Assembly: GCA_937980205.1 (NCBI GenBank)
Contig: CALJKW010000069.1
Coordinates: 124,001 to 188,000 of the forward strand
Direction: 5' to 3'
Length of the DNA: 64,000 nt
DNA from: an uncultured Myxococcales bacterium
GTDB lineage: Bacteria > Myxococcota > Myxococcia > Myxococcales > Myxococcaceae
The position numbers and the translations under genes were made by a program. Numbering within the stretch: the first letter of the stretch is position 1; every line of letters begins with the position of its first letter. Of this stretch, positions 53,991-61,748 are shown piece by piece. The notes below the pieces were generated by a model. That model was not told the DNA's origin and searched no databases. It saw nothing but the letters and a program-made list of their open reading frames with translations.

Positions 53991-54135
53991 CAGGCTGATG
54001 AAAAACGAGCGAACGGCACGAGGTCGAGGCGCCGGCGAGGACCGCGCGGAGCGTACGTCGTCTGGTACGTGAGCACGGACCGGAGCCGGCAACGAAGAGA
54101 TCGGGCCGTGCAGCCGTTTTTCATCAGCCTGTTAG
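53987..54135 (-). repeat. 149-bp terminal-inverted-repeat element, copy B
   Basis: The left end 53987-54007 starts TTAGCAGG and ends AAAAACG; the right end 54115-54135 is its complement at 19 of 21 positions. The core 54008-54114 is the exact reverse complement of copy A. Both flanking convergent genes end inside the terminal repeats. Confidence 0.92.
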
Positions 54136-55616
54136 GCCGGCGTCGGCGGAGGCGCGCCGTCGCCCTCGTTCGCCGCGGCCGCCATCGTCTCGCCGCCCGC
54201 GCGCTTGAGGCCCAGCGACTTCATCTTCTTGTAGAAGTGCCCGCGCTCGAGGTCGAGCATGCGCGCCGCCTCGGTCGCGTTGTCGCGCGTGTGCTGCAGC
54301 GCCGCGAGGATGATCTCCCGCTCGGCCTCTTCCACCTGATCCCGGAACGGCTTGTCCGGCCGGAACCGCGACGGCGGCGGCGCCGGAGGAGGCGGCGGCG
54401 GCACGAACGTCGCCGACGCTCCATCGGTCGTCGCAGGAGCCGCAGCGCCGCGGCGGCGAGGCAGCATGCCTTCCGCATCGGCGCCGGAGACCGTCGGCCC
54501 CTCGCACAGGATCGCGAGCCGCTCGACCAGGTTCCGCAGCTCGCGCACGTTGCCGGGGTAGTCGTACGCGCAGAGCAGCTGCATCGCCTCGTACGAGAGC
54601 TTCAGCGGCTTGCGGCCGTTCGCGCGGCACGCCTCCAACAGGAACGCGTCGATGAGGGCGGGCAGGTCTTCCTTGCGCTCGCGCAGCGGCGGCGAGTGGA
54701 TCTGCACGACGTTGAGCCGGAAGTAGAGGTCTTCGCGGAAGCGGCCGGCGGCGATCTCCTTCTCGAGATCCTTGTTCGTCGCCGCGATGACGCGGACGTC
54801 GACCTTGAGCGTCTCGGCGCCGCCGACGCGCTCGAGCTCTCCTTCCTGCAGCACGCGCAGGAGCTTCGCCTGCATCTGCGCCGGCATGTCGCCGACCTCG
54901 TCGAGGAACAGCGTGCCCTGGTGCGCGAGCTCGAACTTGCCCTTGCGCGCGGCGACGGCGCCGGTGAACGCGCCCTTCTCGTGGCCGAACAGCTCGCTCT
55001 CGATGAGCTCGTGCGGCACCGCGGCGCAGTTGAGCTTCACGAACGGCCCGTCGTGGCGCTTGCTGTGCTGGTGAATGGCGCGCGCGATGAGCTCTTTGCC
55101 GGAGCCGTTCTCGCCGGTGATGAGCACGCGGCCCTCGCTCGGCGCGGCGCGGCGGATGAGGGCGAAGATCTTCTCCATCGCCTTCGAGCTGCCGACCATC
55201 TCGTACTTGCCGACCTCCTGCTTCAAGCTGGTCAGCTCCTGCACGACGGCCTGGTGCTCGAGCGCGTTGCGCAGCGCGACGAGCAGGCGGTCGCGCGAGA
55301 TGGGCTTCTCCAGGAAGTCGCGGGCGCCGAGCTGCGTCGCTCTGACCGCGGTGTCGATGGTGCCGTGGCCGCTCATCATGATGACCGGCAGGTCCGGGCG
55401 CATCGCGCGGATCTTCTCGAGCACCGTGATGCCGTCGAGGTCGGGCATCTTCACGTCCATCACCACGGCGTCGACCGGCCGTGCGCCGAGCACGTCGATG
55501 GCGAGCTGACCTCCCGCGGCGAGCTCGGTCTTGTAGCCCTCGAGCTGCAGCGCCTGGTTCAGGGTGAGGAGAATGTTCTTCTCGTCATCGACGATGAGAA
55601 CGGTCTGCGAGGGCAT
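54132..55616 (-). CDS. NtrC-family sigma-54-dependent response regulator
   Basis: A 494-residue regulator. Receiver ~1-120 with phospho-acceptor Asp54 (VVMDVKMPD); AAA+ central domain ~140-370 with Walker A GENGSGKE and the sigma-54 loop GAFTGA; then a Pro-rich linker (PPPPPPAPPP) and a Fis-type HTH (NATEAARMLDLERGHFYKKMKSLG). Activates sigma-54 promoters when phosphorylated. The partner histidine kinase is not adjacent. The ATG 55616 start fits the receiver; an in-frame ATG nine codons upstream is possible. The TAA stop is in the 149-bp element. Confidence 0.93.
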   Translation of the reverse strand: MPSQTVLIVDDEKNILLTLNQALQLEGYKTELAAGGQLAIDVLGARPVDAVVMDVKMPDLDGITVLEKIRAMRPDLPVIMMSGHGTIDTAVRATQLGARDFLEKPISRDRLLVALRNALEHQAVVQELTSLKQEVGKYEMVGSSKAMEKIFALIRRAAPSEGRVLITGENGSGKELIARAIHQHSKRHDGPFVKLNCAAVPHELIESELFGHEKGAFTGAVAARKGKFELAHQGTLFLDEVGDMPAQMQAKLLRVLQEGELERVGGAETLKVDVRVIAATNKDLEKEIAAGRFREDLYFRLNVVQIHSPPLRERKEDLPALIDAFLLEACRANGRKPLKLSYEAMQLLCAYDYPGNVRELRNLVERLAILCEGPTVSGADAEGMLPRRRGAAAPATTDGASATFVPPPPPPAPPPSRFRPDKPFRDQVEEAEREIILAALQHTRDNATEAARMLDLERGHFYKKMKSLGLKRAGGETMAAAANEGDGAPPPTPA

Positions 55617-55745
55617 GTGGGCTCCGGGGGTCAGTGTGTCCATTCTGCCGCGCCTCCTTGGCGATGGGGGAGGCCTGTGCAAACACCTTGCCCCCTTGGG
55701 GAATGGCTGGTACGCGCGCGAGGTTCCCGGGCGTTCGGAGGGTAC

Positions 55746-56495
55746 ATGGGCCGCCTCTTCCTCACACGCGCAGCACTTCTTCGCGTCACGTTGTGTGCCG
55801 GTTTGACCGCGGCGTTGGCGGGCTGCCCGCCCACGTACCCCAAGTGCAAGACCGACGAAGACTGCAAGGAGCACGGCGAGGTCTGCGTCCAGGGTGAGTG
55901 TAAGGAGTGCGCGACCGACAACAACTGCAAGGCCGGCTTCGTCTGCGACGCCAACAAGTGCGTGCCGAAGCCCGAGTGCAAGGACGACGGTCAGTGCGGC
56001 GCGAACAAGAAGTGCCACAGCGGCAAGTGCGTCGAGGACACGGCGTCGAAGGAGCCCGGCACCTGCAAGGTGAACGACGACTGCCCCGGCGGTGAAGAGT
56101 GCAAGGCCGGCAAGTGCACCCCGAAGGGCGGGGGCGCTTCGTGCAGCACGCCGCCGACGGATCCGTCGAGCCCCTGGGCGCCGATTCGCTTCGACTTCAA
56201 CGAGCACAAGCTGTCGGAGCTCGCGCGCACCGGGCTGCAGACGCTCTCCGACTGCATCAAGGCGCAGAACGCGAAGATCATCCTCGAGGGCCACGCCGAC
56301 GAGCGCGGCACCGAGGAGTTCAACCTGCAGCTGTCGAACCGCCGCGCCGCTTCGGTGAAGCGGTACCTGATGGATCTCGGCATCAAGGACAGCGACATCG
56401 AGACCGTCGGCTTCGGAGAGAACCGGCCGGCCGTACAGGGCTCGGGCGAAGACGCCTGGGCGACCAACCGCCGCGTCGAGATCAAGAAGCGGTGA
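55746..56495 (+). CDS. Cys-rich OmpA/Pal-like lipoprotein
   Basis: A 249-residue lipoprotein (signal with lipobox ALAGC). Residues ~28-130 hold five short Cys-rich modules (CKTDEDCKEHGEVCVQGEC, CATDNNCKAGFVCDANKC). Residues ~145-249 form a complete OmpA-like peptidoglycan-binding domain (IRFDFNEHKLS, LEGHADERGTEEFN, VGFGENRPAV, NRRVEIKKR). An outer-membrane protein tethered to the cell wall but with a disulphide-rich module between membrane and wall. Divergent from the NtrC regulator and overlapping the next gene by GTGA. Confidence 0.85.
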   Translation: MGRLFLTRAALLRVTLCAGLTAALAGCPPTYPKCKTDEDCKEHGEVCVQGECKECATDNNCKAGFVCDANKCVPKPECKDDGQCGANKKCHSGKCVEDTASKEPGTCKVNDDCPGGEECKAGKCTPKGGGASCSTPPTDPSSPWAPIRFDFNEHKLSELARTGLQTLSDCIKAQNAKIILEGHADERGTEEFNLQLSNRRAASVKRYLMDLGIKDSDIETVGFGENRPAVQGSGEDAWATNRRVEIKKR

Positions 56496-56998
56496 GCCTG
56501 CTCGCGCTGCTGCTCGCGGCGTGGCCGCAGACGGCGGCGGAGAAGAAGGGCGAGGCGTACGTCTACGACGCGCGCGTCGTCGACTCGTCGCCCTGCGCCT
56601 CGAAGCAGCCCATCGAGCTGAGGCTCTACGTGAAGGGCTCCGAGCTGCGGCTGGGGCTGAAGAACTGCGGCGACACGCCGGTGAAGGTGCTGCACGACGC
56701 GCGGCTCGGGGCGTCTCGGCTCGAGCTGTCGCCCGCGGCGAAGTCGGTCGAGGACTCGCGCGCGGTGCAGAAGTACGACGCCACCGTGCGGCCGGAGAGC
56801 TTCACCACGCTCGCCGGCGGCGAGGAGCGCATCGTCAGCGACGCGAAGCTCAAGGGCGGCGCGCTGCAGTGGGGCCCGTTCGAGTACGGCGGCGTGGCAG
56901 CGAAGACGAAGGTGAAGGTCGTGTTCGAGGCGCGCGGGCTCGACGGCGTGGACGCGGTGACGGGCAGGTTCACGTCCAACGACGTGTCATTGCCGTAG
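56492..56998 (+). CDS. exported hypothetical protein
   Basis: A 168-residue protein (GTG 56492, in the stop of the Pal-like gene). Short signal SLLALLLAAW, then a beta-rich domain (LRLYVKGSELRLGLKNCGDTP; FTTLAGGEERIVSD; VKVVFEARGLDG) like a small Ig or cupredoxin-type sandwich. Function unknown; co-translation with the Pal-like lipoprotein suggests an envelope role. Confidence 0.6.
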   Translation: MSLLALLLAAWPQTAAEKKGEAYVYDARVVDSSPCASKQPIELRLYVKGSELRLGLKNCGDTPVKVLHDARLGASRLELSPAAKSVEDSRAVQKYDATVRPESFTTLAGGEERIVSDAKLKGGALQWGPFEYGGVAAKTKVKVVFEARGLDGVDAVTGRFTSNDVSLP

Positions 56999-57009
56999 CG
57001 GCCGCGTTC

Positions 57010-57489
57010 CTAGCGAAAGATGGACACGAGCGACTCGAGCGCCCGCGCGTCGACCTCGTCGAACGCGCGCAGCCGATCGGAGTCGATGTCGAGCACCGCG
57101 AGCAGCTCGCCCGACGTCCTCGTCACCGGCACCACGATCTCCGAGCGCGACCGCGCATCGCACGCGATGTGGCCGGGGAACGCGTGCACGTCGGGCACGA
57201 CCACCGTGCGCCGCTCGGCCGCCGCGGTGCCGCAGACGCCGCGACCGAAGCGGATCTCCAGGCACCCGAGCGAGCCCTGGTACGGGCCCACGCGCAGCAG
57301 CTCGGGGCCCACGACACGGTAGAAGCCCGTCCACAGGTGGCCGAAGCCCTGGTGCAACAGGCAGCTCACCGTCGCCATCATGGCGATCTCGTCGGTCACG
57401 CCCTCGAGCGTCGCGCGCGCGAGCTTCTCGACCTCGGCATAGGCCTGCGGCTTCGGCATGCCGCGTACGTCGATCGTCGGTTCGCTCAT
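57010..57489 (-). CDS. msrC: free methionine-(R)-sulfoxide reductase (GAF type)
   Basis: A 159-residue single GAF-domain enzyme that reduces free methionine-R-sulfoxide. The three active-site-region Cys are in GSLGCLEI (76), GRGVCGTAA (86) and GHIACD (110), matching the fRMsr family, as does FGHLWTGFYRV and the end AVLDIDSD. Cytoplasmic oxidative-repair enzyme; 11 bases downstream of the ligA start region's partner gene on the same strand, with a 12-base gap to ligA. Confidence 0.9.
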   Translation of the reverse strand: MSEPTIDVRGMPKPQAYAEVEKLARATLEGVTDEIAMMATVSCLLHQGFGHLWTGFYRVVGPELLRVGPYQGSLGCLEIRFGRGVCGTAAAERRTVVVPDVHAFPGHIACDARSRSEIVVPVTRTSGELLAVLDIDSDRLRAFDEVDARALESLVSIFR

Positions 57490-57500
57490 CGCGGCGCAAC

Positions 57501-59486
57501 CTACAGCATCGCCGCGAACGCCTGCTCATCGAGGATCTTCACGCCGAGCTCCTTCGCCTTCGTGAGCTTCGAGCCGGCGTCCTCGCCCGCCACCAGGAAG
57601 TCGGTCTTCTTCGACACGCTGCCGCTGACCTTCCCGCCGCGGCGCTCGATCTGCTCCTTCGCTTCCTCGCGCGACATCTTCGAGAGCGTGCCGGTGATCA
57701 CGATGGTCTTCCCGGTGAAGGGCCCGCCGCTGTTGCGCTCGGGCGGAGCGGGCTCGACGCCCGCGGCCAGCAGCGCCTGCACGTCGTCGCGGTTCTTCGC
57801 GTCGGCGAAGAACTCGTGAATCTCGCGCGCGACCTCGGGGCCGACGTCCTTCACCGCCTGGAGCTGCTCCTGCGACCCGTTCATCAGCGGCTCGACCGCC
57901 ATGAAGTGCTCCGCGAGCGCCTTCGCCGTCGCCTCGCCGACCTGCGGAATCCCCAATGCGTAGATGAACCGCCGCAGCGTCGTCTTCTTCGAGCGCGAGA
58001 TCGCCTCGACGAGGTTCTGCGCGCTCTTCTCTCCGAGCCGCTCGAGCTCGACGAGCTTCTCGACGGTCAGCGCGTACAGGTCGGCGATGCGCTTCACCAG
58101 CCCATGCAGGATCAGCTGCTCGACGAGCTTGTCGCCCAGGCCGTCGATGTCGAGCGCCACGCGCGTCGCCGCGTGCCGGATGCCGCCCGCGAGCTGCGCG
58201 GGACACGAGTCGCCCGTGCACCGCGCGATGGCGCCGCCTTCCTCGCGAGCCACCGGCGCCTGGCACACCGGGCACGTGCGCGGCATCTCGAACTTCTTCT
58301 CGTCGCCGGTGCGCCGGGTCTCGATGACCTTGACGATCTCCGGGATCACGTCGCCGGCGCGGCGCAGGAACACCCAGTCGCCCTCGCGCACGTCCTTGCG
58401 CGCGATCTCGTCCTCGTTGTGCAGCGTCGCGCGAGAGACCGTCACGCCGCCGACGAACACCGGCGTCAGGAACGCGACCGGCGTCAGCGCGCCGGTGCGC
58501 CCGACCTGCACGTCGATCTTCTCGACGCGCGTCTCGACCTCTTCCGGCGGGAACTTGTAGGCCACGGCCCAGCGCGGGCTCTTCGACACCTGGCCCATGC
58601 GGCGGCGAAAGTCCTCCGACGCCACCTTCACCACGAGGCCGTCGATCTCGTAGGGCAGGGCGTGGCGGTCGGCGAGCAGCTTCACGTACGCGTCGCGAAT
58701 GCCGTCGAGGCCCTTCGCGAGGTAGCGCCGCGGGTTCACCGGCAGCCCGGCCTTCTCGAACCAGTCGAGCTTCTCGACGTGACTTACGAACGAGACGCCT
58801 TCGACGACGCCGACCTCGTACAGGTAGACCGACAGCGGCCGCTGGGCCGTGAGCTTCGGGTCGAGCTGCCGCAGCGAGCCGGCCGCGCAGTTGCGCGGGT
58901 TCACGAACGTGGGCTCTCCGGCGGCCTCGCGCTGCTGGTTCATCTTCACGAAGTCGGCCTTGCGGATGAACACCTCGCCGCGGACCTCGAGCAGCGCCGG
59001 AGCGGGCTGCACCTTCAGCTCGAGCGGCAGGTTCCTCAGCGTGCGCAGGTTCGCGGTGACGTCCTCGCCGATGGTGCCGTCTCCGCGGGTGCTGCCCTGC
59101 ACGAAGCGGCCGTGCTCGTAGACGAGCTCGATGGCCAGGCCGTCCATCTTCGGCTCGCAGAGGTACTCGACGTCGGCGACGCCGATCTTCTCCACGATGC
59201 GCTGGTGGAACTCGGAGATCTCCCCGTCATCGAAGACGTTCGACAGCGACAGCATCTGCTGCCGGTGCGTCACCTTCGCGAACTTCTCGAGCGGAGCGCC
59301 GCCCACGCGCTGCGTCGGCGAGTCGGGCGTCACCAGCGAAGGATTTGCGGTCTCGAGCTCGACGAGCTCGCGCATCAGCTTGTCGTACGACGCGTCGCTG
59401 ATCTCGGGCTGGTCGAGCGTGTAGTACCGATGGTTGTGGTGCGCGATCTCGTCGCGGAGTTGCTTGATTCGATCAGCCGCGCTCAT
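57501..59486 (-). CDS. ligA: NAD-dependent DNA ligase
   Basis: A 661-residue ligase that seals nicks in replication and repair. The adenylation Lys is 113 in CEPKMDG; Ia-type N-terminus HHNHRYYTLDQPEISDASYD; zinc finger CPVC ... CTGDSCP; HhH repeats; C-terminal BRCT (GKTIVITGTLSKMSREEAKE). ATG 59486 is chosen because it begins the conserved N-terminus; the extra frame upstream is 15 codons. Divergent from rho. Confidence 0.96.
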   Translation of the reverse strand: MSAADRIKQLRDEIAHHNHRYYTLDQPEISDASYDKLMRELVELETANPSLVTPDSPTQRVGGAPLEKFAKVTHRQQMLSLSNVFDDGEISEFHQRIVEKIGVADVEYLCEPKMDGLAIELVYEHGRFVQGSTRGDGTIGEDVTANLRTLRNLPLELKVQPAPALLEVRGEVFIRKADFVKMNQQREAAGEPTFVNPRNCAAGSLRQLDPKLTAQRPLSVYLYEVGVVEGVSFVSHVEKLDWFEKAGLPVNPRRYLAKGLDGIRDAYVKLLADRHALPYEIDGLVVKVASEDFRRRMGQVSKSPRWAVAYKFPPEEVETRVEKIDVQVGRTGALTPVAFLTPVFVGGVTVSRATLHNEDEIARKDVREGDWVFLRRAGDVIPEIVKVIETRRTGDEKKFEMPRTCPVCQAPVAREEGGAIARCTGDSCPAQLAGGIRHAATRVALDIDGLGDKLVEQLILHGLVKRIADLYALTVEKLVELERLGEKSAQNLVEAISRSKKTTLRRFIYALGIPQVGEATAKALAEHFMAVEPLMNGSQEQLQAVKDVGPEVAREIHEFFADAKNRDDVQALLAAGVEPAPPERNSGGPFTGKTIVITGTLSKMSREEAKEQIERRGGKVSGSVSKKTDFLVAGEDAGSKLTKAKELGVKILDEQAFAAML

Positions 59487-59622
59487 TCGGTAACGGGTAA
59501 TGCCACAGTTGACGGGGCCCGGATGAGTCAATAGGGTGCTCAGCAGTTCCGCCGCCGCTACTTAGCTGGCGCGGCAGAGCGACTCCCAAATCCGTCCGGC
59601 CACTCACGCTCGCGAACACCAC

Positions 59623-61188
59623 ATGCCCAAGACCCGATCCGAAGACACCGAGCCCAAGAAGCGTCGCCCGCGCAAGGGCTCCAAGCGCGAGGAAAATGGC
59701 GAGGAGTCGAACGGCGCTGACGCAGAGGCCGCCGAGGCCGGCGAAGCCGAAGAGGTCACCAAGGCCTCGGCGCCGCGCCCGGTGCTGACGGCCGTGCCGC
59801 GCCCGGTGCGCGACGACGACATTCAAGACGCCGCTGCCAGCGGCGAGGGCCCCGCTGCCGAGCTGCCGCCTCCGCCGGCTGCTCCCGAGGCGCCCGAGAT
59901 CCGCGAGGTCCGCGAAGGCGAGCCGCTGCAGAAGCTCAAGCTCACCGACCTGAAGCGGATGAAGATCACCGAGCTGTCGAAGATGGCCCACAACTTGGGG
60001 GTCGAAGACAGCCAGGGCCTCAAGAAGCAGGAGCTGCTCTTCGCCATCCTCAGCAACGTCGCCGAGAAGCGGTACGAGGTCACCGCCGAGGGCGTGATGG
60101 AGCTGCTCTCCGACGGCTACGGCTTCCTGCGCAGCCCCGACTCCGACTACCAGCCGAGCGCCGACGACATCTACGTCTCGCCGTCGCAGGTGCGCCGCTT
60201 CAACCTGCGCCCGGGCGACACGGTCACCGGCCCGATTCGCCAGCCGCGCGAGGGCGAGAAGTTCTTCGCGCTGCAGAAGGTCGAGCAGATCAACCTCGTC
60301 GACCCGCAGTCCGCGGACGTCCGCGAGCGCATCCTCTTCGACAACCTCACCGCGCTCTACCCGACGAAGAAGCTCAAGCTCGAGCACGACTCGTCGGAGA
60401 TGACCACGCGCATCATCGACATGTTCTGCCCCATCGGCCTCGGCCAGCGCTGCCTCATCGTCGCGCCGCCGAAGGCGGGCAAGACGGTGCTGCTGCAGAA
60501 CATCGCGCACGCGATCAGCCACAACCACCCCGAGATCTTCCTCATCGTGCTGCTCGTCGACGAGCGCCCCGAGGAAGTGACCGACATGCAGCGCTCGGTG
60601 CGCGGCGAGGTCGTGTCCTCGACGTTCGACGAGCCCGCCACGCGCCACGTGCAGGTCGCCGAGATGGTGATCGACAAGGCCAAGCGCCTCGCCGAGCAGA
60701 AGCACCACGTCTGCATCCTGCTCGACTCGATCACGCGCCTCGCGCGCGCCTACAACACCGTCGTCCCGCCGAGCGGCAAGATCCTCTCCGGCGGCGTCGA
60801 CGCCAACGCGCTGCACCGGCCCAAGCGCTTCTTCGGCGCCGCCCGCAACATCGAAGAGGGCGGCTCGCTCACCATCATCGGCACCGCGCTCATCGACACC
60901 GGCAGCCGCATGGACGAGGTCATCTTCGAAGAGTTCAAGGGCACCGGTAACAGCGAGATCGTCCTCGACCGAAAGCTCTTCGAGAAGCGCATCTTCCCCT
61001 GCCTCGACATCAACAAGTCCGGCACGCGCAAAGAGGAGCTGCTGCTCACTCCCGCCGACCTCGTGCGCATCACCGCGCTGCGCCAGGTGCTGCACCCGTT
61101 CACGCCCATCGACGCGATGGAGTTCGTGCTCAAGCACATCCGCTCGAGCAAGAGCAACGCCGAGTTCCTCGGCGGCATGAACCGCTGA
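59623..61188 (+). CDS. rho: transcription termination factor Rho
   Basis: A 521-residue hexameric RNA helicase that ends untranslated transcripts. The first ~95 residues are a charged Glu/Lys/Ala/Pro-rich extension, larger than in E. coli (419 aa). Then Rho_N (LKRMKITELSKMAHNLGV), a cold-shock-like RNA-binding domain (YGFLRSPDSDY, YVSPSQVRRFNLR), Walker A PPKAGKT and the Q- and R-loop region. Ends EFLGGMNR; this 3' end is copied three more times downstream. Confidence 0.96.
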   Translation: MPKTRSEDTEPKKRRPRKGSKREENGEESNGADAEAAEAGEAEEVTKASAPRPVLTAVPRPVRDDDIQDAAASGEGPAAELPPPPAAPEAPEIREVREGEPLQKLKLTDLKRMKITELSKMAHNLGVEDSQGLKKQELLFAILSNVAEKRYEVTAEGVMELLSDGYGFLRSPDSDYQPSADDIYVSPSQVRRFNLRPGDTVTGPIRQPREGEKFFALQKVEQINLVDPQSADVRERILFDNLTALYPTKKLKLEHDSSEMTTRIIDMFCPIGLGQRCLIVAPPKAGKTVLLQNIAHAISHNHPEIFLIVLLVDERPEEVTDMQRSVRGEVVSSTFDEPATRHVQVAEMVIDKAKRLAEQKHHVCILLDSITRLARAYNTVVPPSGKILSGGVDANALHRPKRFFGAARNIEEGGSLTIIGTALIDTGSRMDEVIFEEFKGTGNSEIVLDRKLFEKRIFPCLDINKSGTRKEELLLTPADLVRITALRQVLHPFTPIDAMEFVLKHIRSSKSNAEFLGGMNR

Positions 61189-61407
61189 TCGGGGACGCCC
61201 TCCCGGGCGGGGGATGGGTGAACCCATCGTGATTGAGTTCCTCGGCGGCATGAACCGCTGATCGGGTACGCCCTCCCGGGCGGGGGATGGGTGAACCCAT
61301 CGTGATTGGGTTCCTCGGCGGCATGAACCGTCTCCGGTTCGATCCCGATCGCGATCCCGATCCCGATCCCGGCCGTTGACGTTCCTCGGCGGCATGAACC
61401 GCTGGCC
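61164..61407 (+). repeat. tandem copies of the rho 3' end
   Basis: The block encoding FLGGMNR recurs at 61164, 61237, 61310 and 61381. The first two steps are 73 bp each, a full unit including hairpins CGCCC/GGGCG and GATGGG/CCCATC, with few differences. The third spacer (71 bp) is replaced by the CGATCS array. Since 73 is not a multiple of 3 the copies are not translated with rho. Confidence 0.9.
61340..61369 (+). repeat. CGATCS hexamer array, locus 2
   Basis: CGATCC, CGATCG, then three CGATCC, followed by CGGCC. Five units, the same first and last unit and the same CGGCC flank as at 31704-31733. Sits in the third rho-end spacer. Confidence 0.85.
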
Positions 61408-61429
61408 GGCGACCGTTAGACAAGAGCCC

Positions 61430-61738
61430 ATGAGGCGAGGGGCTCTGCTGGCAATCCTGGCTGTTACCGCTGCGTTGCTTACTGCCGGGTGCGGCATCAC
61501 CGACTTCCCGTCGTACATGCCGCCGGGAGCCAGCGACGCGACCTGCTACGAAGACTCCGACTGCGCGCCGAACGGCTGCTGCGGAGAAGGTGACGCCGTC
61601 GTCCACATCGACGAAGCGCCGAGCTGTGGCGGCGTCCAGTGCTCGAGCGGCTGCCCGAGCAACAGCATCATGTGCGGCTGCGGGATCCCGCTGTGCCGCG
61701 ACGGGCGGTGCGTCGCCGCGATCTCGCCGCAGTGCTGA
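61430..61738 (+). CDS. small Cys-rich lipoprotein
   Basis: A 102-residue lipoprotein (signal LLAILAVTAALLTAGC). Mature part has 14 Cys (CYEDSDCAPNGCCGEGD, CSSGCPSN, CGCGIPLCRDGRC), so disulphide-locked. ATG 61430 follows a run of duplicated rho-end DNA, with GAG and AGAGCC nearby as a weak ribosome site. First of three consecutive lipoprotein genes. Confidence 0.72.
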   Translation: MRRGALLAILAVTAALLTAGCGITDFPSYMPPGASDATCYEDSDCAPNGCCGEGDAVVHIDEAPSCGGVQCSSGCPSNSIMCGCGIPLCRDGRCVAAISPQC

Positions 61739-61748
61739 AAGCCCCGGA

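Noticed and set aside
61164..61407. Possible CRISPR-like repeat after rho
   Set aside because: The repeats are copies of the rho coding end with nearly identical spacers.
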